In this document: positions 24,421 through 34,945 of the stretch, in pieces
How the letters are laid out: every line of letters begins with the position of its first letter
How positions within the stretch are numbered: position 1 is the stretch's first letter
Assembly (NCBI GenBank): GCA_022606135.1
Contig: JABYQN010000012.1
Span: 372,001-436,000 of the forward strand
Direction: 5' to 3'
Source of the DNA: Fomes fomentarius
Lineage: Eukaryota > Basidiomycota > Agaricomycetes > Polyporales > Polyporaceae
DNA: 64,000 bases
Made by a program: the position numbers and the translations under genes
Notes under the pieces: model-generated
What the model saw: only the letters and a program-made list of their open reading frames with translations
The model's database searches: none
Told to the model about the DNA's origin: nothing

Positions 24421-26970
24421 AAGGACAGCCTTGTCGTTCTTCTGTCCCGGGCTCATCCATGCTCCCTAGATCCGGGTCGTATAGGAGTTTTGCTGTGAAT
24501 GGCAAGGACGTTCGCACTGGAGAGCGAATTGAAGGACACCACTTCGTAGGCCTGATGTCGAGCAACGCTAGTCGCAGAGCGGAACAAAAATGGAGCACTC
24601 AGGTGCCCCTCTTGCTACCACGTATATGGGCAGATCGCAGGATTTTCTCGATTCTGCCTGCTCGGAATGTAGGCGGGCTATGACGAGTAACGGGGGCGCA
24701 ACCGCGACCAGGAGGTGATGACGTGATGTACGTTTCGGACAGCGGCGCTCCAAGCGATAGAACCATTCAGCCTCTGGGCAAGAGAGGTGATACCGTGACA
24801 GACGAGGGACGGAAGGCTTGGTTTGCGACGGAGCAAGAACCCATGTCATTAGTCACAACAATCGGAGGAGGAACGTACGACGACTCAACACAGAGCCAGT
24901 TAATACTGAGCCTATATCACAACCTTTCTGAAACCGCCTCTGTTCACGCTTGTGAGATTATCTTGTGCACGTAGCCAGAGTCCGTCGCGAACCAGAAGGA
25001 GGATAAAGGCGATGGGACGAGAAGACTGACGGCCCGGGCGAGCCTAACGCCCACGAAATCCACCTATAGACGCTGAAGTCGTCAACAACTTGGGCACGAC
25101 GCTCATCCAGCACTGAATCATCTACTCTCCCGAGTCCATACTTCCTTGCTTCCAGATGCGCTCTCCGCTGGACACCCACTGCCTCCCTGGACGACGGCCT
25201 GAATCCCGTACAGAAACACTCGAACGATGACACCCACAGCAGAATGGATAACTCTCATGTTATGCGCCGCCGCTTATACCCATCTGTTGATTGTTATAAT
25301 GCCCAATCGAATACAGACTCATCGATCGAGTCCATGTCAATGGCCACATCGAAATCGCAACGCGCATAAGCATAGCGCTCCCTCTGGCAGGCACCGGGAA
25401 TCATGCGCGGTGCGCATCCCGTACTCATGTAAGTAGTCCTATCCACTCACCTAGACACCGTCGGTGATCTCGCCCCCCAGATCATACTTTACCACCATTT
25501 TCCCCACTCTCAATGCACTATTTAGTCGTGATGCGTCGACTGCCGTTTGACAGTCATGTCGCTCCGCGGTTCCTTCGTCGATCATTCCTCAAAGCCTCAT
25601 GTCGCGCCAACTCCCTCGCAAGCTCGATTTAAGAGCTACCTGCCGCACCTCTGTCGACGCATACCCAGTCGTATCCTCGTGCTCCACCCCTCTGACACTT
25701 CGCGAGTCGGACGAGCGCACACAGGCAGCGCGAAACATCAATGACCTCGGCCTTCATTCTCTCCCTCGCTGACCGACAATCAGTTGCCACTACCCTCCCG
25801 AGCACATCAAGAAACAAGAACAAGGGTACCCTGCCAGCCTCTCAGGCCCACCTCTCGAGTGTTTCTGTCGGCTGTTCTCGAGCGTCAAGTACACCCAGAA
25901 ACTGCTTCGCATAGGCCGCACTGCTCTGCGGAGAGAACCAGTCGTTCAAGGATACCCTTCTAGTGCGGAATACTCCCTCATACGCGTTTCACCAAGTGCA
26001 GCTTAGCTGAGGCATGTCTCTCGCCAGATCTCATACATGGGATTGTACGTTGTCCACCAATCGTGGGCAAAGCTCGCGACACAATCGTTCCGTTCAGGTC
26101 TTCTACGGTTGGAGCACCTCCATGGACCAAGACAACACTCTCTCGTTCGACCTTCCGCTGCTGGGACTTGGATCACCGCGTCTCGTCTCCACCCACGCTC
26201 GAGCTCAGGTCGAGGGACGAGCAGTCCGCGTATCTGCACGGCTGGCAGATCCCTCGTCTCAGTCGATCGCAGACTTCCACTGTGCCGTCAGTCCATGTCG
26301 CACTCCTTCAGTTATGGTGTGGGTAACTAACTGTTTCTCCCGTAGCTGGACCCCGAACAGACTCGTGTCTAACACGTCCACGTTTTCCGCCACAAGCGCG
26401 AGGCTCTTCCTATACCTCTCTGGTTGGCATCAGCATTCATCGCTGGCGCTGGTCTCGTCTATGATCTGCATGTGAGGTCTACTTGTTTTGATGGTCGTCC
26501 ACTCCAACTGCTCGTCGTTCATCGCTACTGAAACCACTACTTCTAGCCTCGACAGCCGTGCGACGACCACATGCACGTCCAGAACGATTGTCCTGCGACT
26601 GTGGTCATCTCGTGGGTCTGCGCGCGGAGGTGCAAGGGCTATCAGACTAGGTGGGATGGAGGTCTTGATGGCGTTGTGTGGGCATTCTGTGTGGATGTAC
26701 CTTGGCACGCACAGTCGGTACGATTATTGGTCAGACTCATCGCAGGCACATACAACATCGTTCGCAGTCCGATTTCATCAACTGTGTTCAACTCCAAGGG
26801 AGACGTTGGTGCTGACAGTGGCCACTGCAGGACCGGGAGCAGACTAGAGCTGCGCGAGACGATGTAGCGTACAGTAGAACGACAATACGTCATCTATACT
26901 GTCGTCGTGCCGCCTCCACAGGCACAGTTCGTGAAGACCTTCGTATACAACTAGTGCCCTGGATGTCCGA
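24420..26970. repeat. Blocks N and O, third copy
   Basis: Collinear with 11200-13680 and with 61960-64000. In O the plus-strand reading around HNDCPETVVIS to WAFCVDV can be recognised again at 26570-26870, in the frame used by its counterpart near 13310-13480, but it lacks a conserved start and is broken upstream. The right end, from 26951, is almost identical to 13661 onward. Confidence 0.5.
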
Positions 26971-27103
26971 CAGTTGTGACTTCCCGGGGGTTATTTGTGA
27001 TGTCGATCTGTGACCGCTTGGCATTCGTGGTGGAGCCGGACGATGTTCTATGTTTTCTTCAAACACTCCTAACTAGAGGACATACCGTTTCTGCTTTTCT
27101 TTC

Positions 27104-27457
27104 TGTAACGGCCTTGCTGTTACACGAGCCTCATGGCCTTTCGTAGATAGTATCATGGACTCTTAGATACCGATCATATGTTCTGATGTATTTTCCTTTT
27201 TAGTTCTTGTCCCGACATCGCGCCCCGGATGCCGACCATTCCCTCATTCCTATTCGCCCGCCGCCTCATCTCGCGTGGCCCCCACCGTCCCTTAGATTAC
27301 AGTATATAGTCTTTACAAATTCGTTTGTACTCCTGGCGGAATCAACGCCAGTTCCGGGTACCCTCCTCGTTCTCCTCGTCCCCTCGCCCGCCTCGCCCGA
27401 CTCGACCTTTGCCCGTTGCCCGACGTCCCGCTCCCGCTCCCGCCGGTGCCCGTTACA
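27104..27457. mobile_element. Solo LTR
   Basis: A 354-bp insertion absent from the otherwise near-identical paralogous flank at 13801-13820. The ends are the 8-bp inverted pair TGTAACGG and CCGTTACA, in TG...CA form. The flanks are tttc at 27100-27103 and gtttc at 27458-27462, a 4-bp (imperfect 5-bp) target duplication. A TATA-like agtatatagtc lies near 27300. There is no internal coding sequence, so this is best read as the product of LTR-LTR recombination. An inverted-repeat DNA element is the less likely alternative. Confidence 0.8.
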
Positions 27458-27763
27458 GTTTCGCGCGCCTTATAATGGAGAATTCTTTACCTCCACGACC
27501 GAGCTTGCACATGAATGTGACGCCACATTTCAGACGGTCGGAAATGGTCTAACCTACTCTCGCTCATGCTGGGTGAGATAGGAACGGTGGCCGGGAGTGG
27601 GCCCATATGCATCTACTACATCGACCAACCACTGTCTTGGATGATGGATGTTGGCTGATGACATCACCCTGCCACGGACCACCAAGCCGTCACTCTGTCT
27701 GCAATGATAGTGATCTTCAGAAGTTCTGTGTACACGATTCCTATGGATACACATAGATGGTGA
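27458..27763. repeat. 3' flank of F-box/WD40 copy 3
   Basis: Near-identical to 13810-14111 (3' flank of copy 2) and more diverged from 3200-3463 (3' flank of copy 1). No separate gene is visible. It probably includes the 3' untranslated region of copy 3. Confidence 0.6.
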
Positions 27764-30267
27764 CTAGTCTGCATTTCCCTGCATAAGTAAGTGTCCGATC
27801 GGATGACAGAAAACAGTCCCGCCACTACTACATACCAATGTCCGTCCATCTGGCGTGAGTAAGAGTTGTCGATAAGAATGACCTCCCTTCCCCTTGAACC
27901 ATTCTAGGCAGGCGCCATCACTCACCCTCCACAGGTATACCATGCTCCCCATCCGTGTGACCGTGGCGACGAACTTCCCACAACATGAGATGCATGCTGA
28001 CGAAACCTCGCTGTCATGTTGTAGAGACGCAATCTGCATGCCAGTGTGGGTGTCCCAGATGTCCACAACGTCATCTTTGAACCCTCTGACCAACACTTCC
28101 CTCCCACTTCTAGAGGTTTCAATGTGGATAGAACACTGGTTGGGTGTGGATCCTGGGTTCTTCAAGATCTGGCCTAATGGGAGGCCTGACAACTCGCCAA
28201 ATGGAGGGATATTCTCGTGCTCCGGTAGGTCCCACATGATTGTAGATCTATCTTCATACATAGTTATAAGTCTGCCCCCATCAGAGGAGAAGACCGAGTC
28301 GACGAGCGAAGGATGAGCTGCCTCCTCAGGCTGCTTGCTTGCTTCGGTAAGTGCGTGCCTGGTAAGACGGCAACTGCCATTTGGAGGTATGATGGTAGAG
28401 GGAGTGGGAGTTGTACATGTGCCGTATGAGCTTTGTGTACCTCCTACAAGAGAAGGCTGATGTGACACAGAGTTGAAGGTATTCATGTCCCACCACCGGA
28501 GAACATCTTCAGAGCCATCGGCAATGATAGTACCTGTGGGCGACCAGACAATGCTTTCGACCTTGTACAGTGGATAGGTATAGGGATTGAAAGCTTTGTC
28601 ATGTTTGCTGGCAACCAGTGTACCAAGTGGGTTCCCGTGCATAGTGTCCCAGATGCGGATTTGAGAGGAGGAGCTAGACGCAAGGCATCGGCCATCAGGA
28701 GAGAACTGAAGCTGCTTGACCGGCTCTGGATGTGCACTCCGATCCAGGACAGGGGATAAACTCTGTCTAGCCATGCTCCAAAGGATGATGGTCCCATCAT
28801 CAGATCCACTTGCGATCCACCGGCCATCAGAAGTCGCAGCAAGGACAGTCACAGAATAATGGTGACCATATTCCACTGCTGGTCTCTTTACATCAACTAT
28901 GGGGTAGCATAAATCAGTGTACCATGATTCAGAACTGGAACTCCCTTCTCACCTGCAAAGGACTTGAGACCAAGCATGTTATTGACATGTAGGACAGGAA
29001 AGAGAGTCGACATAGCGCGATCCCAGAAAAGCCATCGTGTGTAGTGCCTGTCACGGGCATATTTGAAATGTATATGATAAGGCGAGCACCTCAGTAATGA
29101 CTCCTCAAGCTTCTTGCATGCTTCTATGGTAGCTTCGTCATTGAAAATGGGTGGCTGCACAAATACGATGGTGTACTTTTGTCTTATCGATCCCTCAACC
29201 CGGGGATGTGAGATGTGGTCGAGAATGACGGATGCTTGTCTGACTTGCGTGTCATATCTGCCCACAGAAAAACCGAGCTTCAACTCCAGCGAATGCAAGC
29301 TTTCAAACAGCCTGGATAGGATGTCGAGTGTTTCATCTATGATGTCATATACATTCCAGCATGAGCCTATATTTCAAAGGATGATTTGTGAAACCTATTG
29401 ACAAACCATTGGTGTGTACATCGTCGATGGCTAGAGTCTGCACAGATGATCGAGCCACCCTCAGAATAGTGTTGATTGCATCTGAGTCATGGCCGTAGCG
29501 AAGCTAGTCCAGCAATCCATCAATCACAACTCAATTGTACAAACACAATATCAGGTACTCACGGACAGCGAGTGAATGAGTACACCACTAGCGGCTCGAT
29601 TCATCCATGCATCCGGGATCATCTGCGACTTTTTCACGAGGGTGGCCTCGCACTGAAGGGACCTCAGCGCGGAAAACGATAGAAGGAGTCTCGCACAGTC
29701 CATGGAGGTTGGGAAGGTGATGCTGCGCAGAGTTAGCTCCCGAATTGTAGTTGAATGGCTGCGGAGGCCTGAAAGAGACATCCTGTGACATGGGGGCGCA
29801 GAATCGACGTATTCCGTGTGTCCTATAGCGCTCTCTTGAGGCCCATGGCCCTCCATGTTCGCTGTGACCTCCACGGTCTTCTTGGCCTTGCGAAATATCT
29901 CCCCATGGAGGGACCAGTGTCTCAGATTTGGAAGCAATGTGAGGAGGGGGATCGGGACGATCTCCAGGAGATACTGCTCGTTGGCGGATCTTTGGCGGTC
30001 AGGAGCAAGGGTGACCGAGCGCACGAGGGGCCGAAGATGAGCATACTGAGTGATGGCTGAGCAAAGGGAGAGCAGTTGCTCCCGTGTCCTGACCCGGACA
30101 GAGAAATAGAGGTTATAGCGGCTGCGACGCAAGCACCCGCTGCACATCAAAGTGCACTGTCGCAGGGTCCTGATGTCGCCATAGAGTTGGTCGATGATGA
30201 GGTCCTTGATCTCTGGAGGGAACATCGAGCGGAAGGCCACGACATGGTCAGAGAGAGTACTAGACAT
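27764..30267 (-). CDS. F-box/WD40 repeat protein, copy 3, intact
   Basis: Minus strand, exons 29563-30267, 29407-29503, 28953-29336 and 27764-28896, giving 773 codons (772 residues) without a stop. The introns are 59, 70 and 56 nt. The ATG at 30267 (MSSTLSDHV) matches the start used in copies 1 and 2. The F-box-like segment is FPPEIKDLIIDQLYGD. The propeller shows SGSDDGTIILWS, IRIWDTMHG and VYLWRVSDG. Exon 3 is 6 bp longer than in copies 1 and 2, still in frame. Protein differences from copy 2 are spread over the whole length, including exposed propeller positions. The inferred role is SCF substrate recognition. A solo LTR lies about 0.3 kb beyond the stop codon. Confidence 0.87.
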
Positions 30268-30339
30268 GGGGGTACTTGGGTGAGTTCGTCGGGGCCAGTG
30301 AAGCACCTACAGCCCCCTTTTACTTGAACCGCTGAGACT

Positions 30340-33040
30340 CGCTGAAGTGACAGAACCCAACTACACCGGCGGTACGCCCAGCGCAGCCTCAGGCAGTCAG
30401 ATCAGCGTGATTGGGGTGGCTTCGGAGGTTCAGGCACTCGGGAATCATACAATGTGAGTTCTTTGATGCAGTGGCGACATGCGGTTTACGTTGACTGGAA
30501 CAATCGTACTAACCCTGGCGGTTGTGACTTGGTAATTTTCCTCTCTAGCAATGTTCGACTGTCGCGACTCGCAAGCTCTCGGCGAGGATAGGAGTGTCAC
30601 GGCCAGAAGGGTTAGTCGGAAATAGAGGTTGTGATATGTGTAGCATGAGTTCATCGTAAGACGGGGCAAGAGTCAGGTCAACGTGTTCACCGTGACCGGC
30701 GGCGATGACAGATGCACTGAGCTAACCTTGAGCTAAACGGGCCTCTCCCTTACGTCACTCCCAGTCCTATTCAAGTTGCGCGTTGTATCAAGAGCGACCT
30801 GCCGAGGTAAATTCGTACTCATCATATTCACTGAGACGAGGCGACATCAAGCTTCCGACCACAAGCTGGAACCACATATACTGAAGCCAAGAATCCTCAC
30901 TACGGCATATGTGAGCCCGAAAGCAGGCTAATGCGCGTCTCCATCCCGCGCCGCACTGCCTCCCTGTGGACAGTCCACAGCCGTCTTCTGATCCCACCAA
31001 CTATCTGCGTTCCATGTACTGGAGAAGGCCTTAAAGGGGCTGAGAGTGGACGGGTGAAAGAACATAATATACCAGCACGTGTATGTGAAACAAGGTAGTG
31101 CCTGGGCCAGGATTTCGGATGTCGAGATGTGGCGGGGAGAGCGCGAGACGAGAGAGCAGGAGAAGGTGGAGTGAGGCAATGAGACGTGCAAAATGCGGAA
31201 GGCAAACAGTCGCGAAGGCGCACAACGGTGAGCACGTGAGTAGAACGTGAGCCCAAAGTGGAGAGAGATGAGTGATGTCAGACTTGAGCAACACAGATGT
31301 CTGCGAGTGTGCGACGCATCTGTCGCTGGCGAATATGCGAGAGTCGCTTGAGCTGGATCCAGCAAGACGTGATTGTGGGTGAAGATCCGTCCCAGGTTGC
31401 GAACCAGCCTTGCGATGGGTGGTGCCAGGACATCGACCACACTCCCGGTGCACTGCGGTAGGTTGTTGCGACCGAGGAAAAATATGTTGGGCGACGCCCT
31501 GGACAAGCATAACACCGGGCCTACGCAGAACTCCAGACCTAGACAGATGGGTTCCAGGGCAATCAGGTGAATGCACAGCTGACTATTTGAGGAAGCTCGG
31601 AATGAACTCACAACGTCACAAGCAATGGTATGTGGCGTACGAGCGACTGAGGGACTCGGCAGACTACCATTGACCGAGACTGAATGTCAGACAGAGTATG
31701 ACCTGGCCGTCTTCAGCCCGGGCGCGACTAGGGCCGTGTGATTGACGCAGTGTACGGTGAGAGGCGAAGAAATGAAGAGCTCGTACGAGATGCCACATCA
31801 TTGTCGCACGGGCACCGTGAGCGCGGATGACCCCGGGACCCCCCGAACGATCACCTTTAATAGAGATGTGAGTCGACGTGGGGCACAAGTCCTGGGCGGC
31901 AGGCGAGGGAGTGGTTTGAGTGTGCGTGCGTGCTGAGGGAGTGGGCGCTTTCAGCTGTGAGTGGCGCGGCAGCGAGCGTGATGAGAGTGGCGAGGAGGGC
32001 AAGGAGGAGGCTGCGCGGATGAGCCATTGACGGTATTGAATTAGTGATGCTGGCGGTTGTGAGACTCTAATTAAGAAGATGTTATGGCCACCTTACCTTC
32101 TGCAGTTCATCAGAAATAGAGGTTGGTTCACTTGGTAGGACCTAATAGCGGTAATGCAATTGCAGGCCGAGCTTGATCAGTCTGAGCACTGATCAACTTG
32201 GGTCAGAAGCTTCACGTCCACGACCTGACTCTACAATGCATGCGGATGGTCACGGAGATGGGCGCCGCTCAGGATAATATTAATGGGACGGTGGCGAGTT
32301 GATGAGGAACCTATGTCCCAACAATGTCAGCGCCAGGTGGCGATATGGAGTCAGTGACATGTGAGCGAGGTGAGCGAGCTTGAGGGATGGCTATGTGAGT
32401 TGTGCAGTGTCAATGTCAAATAGAAGGCGATCACTGACATGGTCGAGTATGCAGTGACGTACATGCACATCGCCGAGCAGTTGATGAGGGCGAGGAGAAA
32501 GATTGACTAAGAAGTTGAATGGATACCGTGTATTGTGCATGCGCCATAACTAGAAATCATGATGACTGGGCGGAACAGAAAATAGAAAAATGACTATCTG
32601 TGTGTTGACGGAGGTGCAAAGGGAGATGAATTGGAGGAACGAGTAGGTCTTGAGAAACGGTGATCTGTGCAATAGAGAGGGTGTAGATGGCGTTGAGCAA
32701 GGAGCCTACTTAGAGTCGACGAGGCTTGGAGTGCGGATAGGGGAAGGCAACTCACGGAGACCGTGGTCTGGCTCGCACTTGAGTTACCCTGCAGAGGTGG
32801 AAGGGAAGAGTTTGGGGGAGGAATTGATATGTGATGCGTGGGCAGGAGGTGGTGATGTGCATTCTGGATTCACTTGGATTCCCTGGATCTGTCTCCATTC
32901 GAAGCTTGTTGCGGACGAGGGAAACTTAGTCCAGAAGCGATAGAGATTTGAATATCAACGTACCGACGTCAGAAGAAGGTCCCAACAAAGACGTCTGTTC
33001 GATAGTCTGAATTGTAGAGCCCTACGTCAAAGCACGGGGT
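30340..33040. repeat. Blocks G, H, I and J, third copy
   Basis: Collinear with 6650-9000 and 16680-19100. G is at 30340-30850, H at 30850-31860, a decayed I at 32220-32900 and part of J at 32870-33030. The stretch 31860-32220 has no clear counterpart and no gene. Block I is the most diverged of the set here, and its conserved core is barely recognisable near 32550. The plus frame at 32650-32943 ends in a reading similar to block J elsewhere. No gene is called. Confidence 0.45.
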
Positions 33041-33044
33041 TCCA

Positions 33045-34010
33045 CGCACTCTCTGCGGCTCTCTGATTCCATAGGATGCGCATCTTCAACTGAGTAGAAA
33101 AGGAGATGTCTGACGATGTGGTCCCAAGCGGTTCATGCTCTACAGGATGGAGAAAGAACTTGCGGACTGTTCGGCTGTACAGGACACTCATCTGTGGTCA
33201 AGCTTGTGTTCCGAAGCTCGCAGTAGCATTGTATGTTGATACTGCCTAGTATCGATTGATGAGTACGTCGGGACTCATCGCTTGGCTGGCGCATGTAGTG
33301 GGAGTTTGGCGAAGCTGGTCTTGGATAGTGTGCTGGCTCTCTCGTCCCCTGGAGTAGGAGGCACTTCTGGGTACAGACCATGCGTCATTTACAGCTTCCA
33401 ACACGAGCCCGCTATCAACCCGCCATCATGTGGACCCAACGTCCATGGCTGTCCAATAAAGTTTGGACTCAGCATCATCGCTGCCTCATTCTGTGAGCGC
33501 CACACTCCATTTCGGACCGATTCCCTGTTGATTCGTCCCCCTAACACTGGGAGCACCGTCGGCCCCTGGAACAGGCGTGGTCTTCACCCGAGATGGAAAG
33601 GGCCTGGTGCTCTGTAAGTCCTTGGGTTTCCTTGCTACTAACGTGTGCTCTGTATCCTCATAGCTCACTAATTATTTCACTCCCTCGCCTGCCTGATACT
33701 CAATCGACGGCGCGTCCTCGGTAGTGCCCCGTTGTATCTCATTTGAATTTTCTCACCATCTACCCCTTTCTGGCTCTCTGTTGCCATCCGTTCTGGCATC
33801 GTTGGAGCTACTGGCACAATTTGCTTACCCATGCTACACCCCACCATCCACACGATCTCAGGAAGACCCCATCTCGAGTATCGGAACAGTGAGAGCCGCT
33901 TCGCAACCTCGGACGCATATTCGTCGTTGATCAGGTGTCGCTTGACCCCGCTCAAATGCCTCTCGTATATCCGCCGGTGATCGACGGACGCGTCGGAGAC
34001 TTCTGTGTTG
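33045..34010. repeat. Inverted partial blocks M and K, then a unique spacer
   Basis: The stretch 33045-33240 is the reverse complement of part of block M, and 33260-33540 is the reverse complement of block K (compare 9560-9730). This is the left breakpoint of the inverted module that contains F-box/WD40 copy 4. From about 33600 to 34010 I see no counterpart and no gene. A minus frame of 115 codons at 33677-34024 has no recognisable domain. Confidence 0.5.
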
Positions 34011-34011
34011 T

Positions 34012-34653
34012 TTATGTCTGACAATACCCATCGCTCTCGACTTCAGACGATGTCGTCCCCAGTGATGCAGCACACTGCAGGATGGAGAGGAGAGTTTGCA
34101 GGCTTTCAGGCTCACATGAGTAGCAGTGGGGATTCCCAACTGTGTAGCACTCGTGTTCCAAAGCTGGCAGTACTGTTGTACGTTGATGTCGCCGATTCGT
34201 CCCAGTGAGTGTAGTAAATATGACTTTGCCTCGGCCGGAGTGCTTCTCAATTGAGCGCAACTTGAGTGAGAGTGATGTCAGTGAGAGGCAAATCTCACCA
34301 AAGGTTGCCTGGCTCATTTCTTCGACAGCGCATTCTTTGCCATCGCTGCCGGTGAACATGCTCGACTCTCTCTTGCCCCGCCCTACGTTGAACTCAATTG
34401 ACATACACATCCCGGGCACTCTATTTTCTACCGATTCATGTGGCCGTGACACTCCGACCCTTGCAAGAAGTTCGTTACAGTCGATATCGCTAGCCAAGAA
34501 AAGTCCACCAAGGTCACCAATGCCAGAGGCCGTATGATTGTTCCAGTCAACGTAAACCGTATCTAGCCGCTGCAACAAAGAACTCGCACTGTAAAGACTC
34601 AGGGTCCTAACGTTATTCGAAGCTGGCACCCCAATTACAAGAGTCACCGCCAT
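34012..34653 (-). CDS. Hypothetical protein divergent from F-box/WD40 copy 4
   Basis: Open frame of 213 codons from an ATG at 34653 (MAVTLVIGVPAS). The same start context is found at 6708 and near 16770, upstream of copies 1 and 2, always pointing away from the F-box/WD40 gene. In those copies the frame is broken early. Only this copy stays open through SLLQRLDTVYVDWNN and beyond. I do not recognise a family, signal peptide or membrane segment. The ORF could be chance survival of an open frame in duplicated DNA, so confidence is low. Confidence 0.3.
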   Translation of the reverse strand: MAVTLVIGVPASNNVRTLSLYSASSLLQRLDTVYVDWNNHTASGIGDLGGLFLASDIDCNELLARVGVSRPHESVENRVPGMCMSIEFNVGRGKRESSMFTGSDGKECAVEEMSQATFGEICLSLTSLSLKLRSIEKHSGRGKVIFTTLTGTNRRHQRTTVLPALEHECYTVGNPHCYSCEPESLQTLLSILQCAASLGTTSSEVESDGYCQT

Positions 34654-34945
34654 CTCTCGGAGTCGGAATCTCTCTGCATGACGCCTTGCTGGGCGTACCG
34701 CCGGTGTGTTCTGTCACTGAAGTAAGTCCCAGCGGTTCGAGTAAGAAGGCACTGTGGGCGGTGCGAACACCATGACATCTTCTGACCCTGGACTGCGCGA
34801 TAGCGATAGCACAATCAGAAGCACCCCTCTCTTGCATCAATTGCTACCGCTTTGTTGTGATGGTGAGGAAACAGTGCACAGGTGAACGATTCTCGGTCCA
34901 GCCGTACCATGTTCCCCAGGTACACCCGCGTGTATGTAACAACAG
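34654..34945. other. Spacer between divergent frame and F-box/WD40 copy 4
   Basis: It includes the inverted remainder of block G and the presumed promoter of copy 4. No convincing TATA element or other site is visible. Confidence 0.3.
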
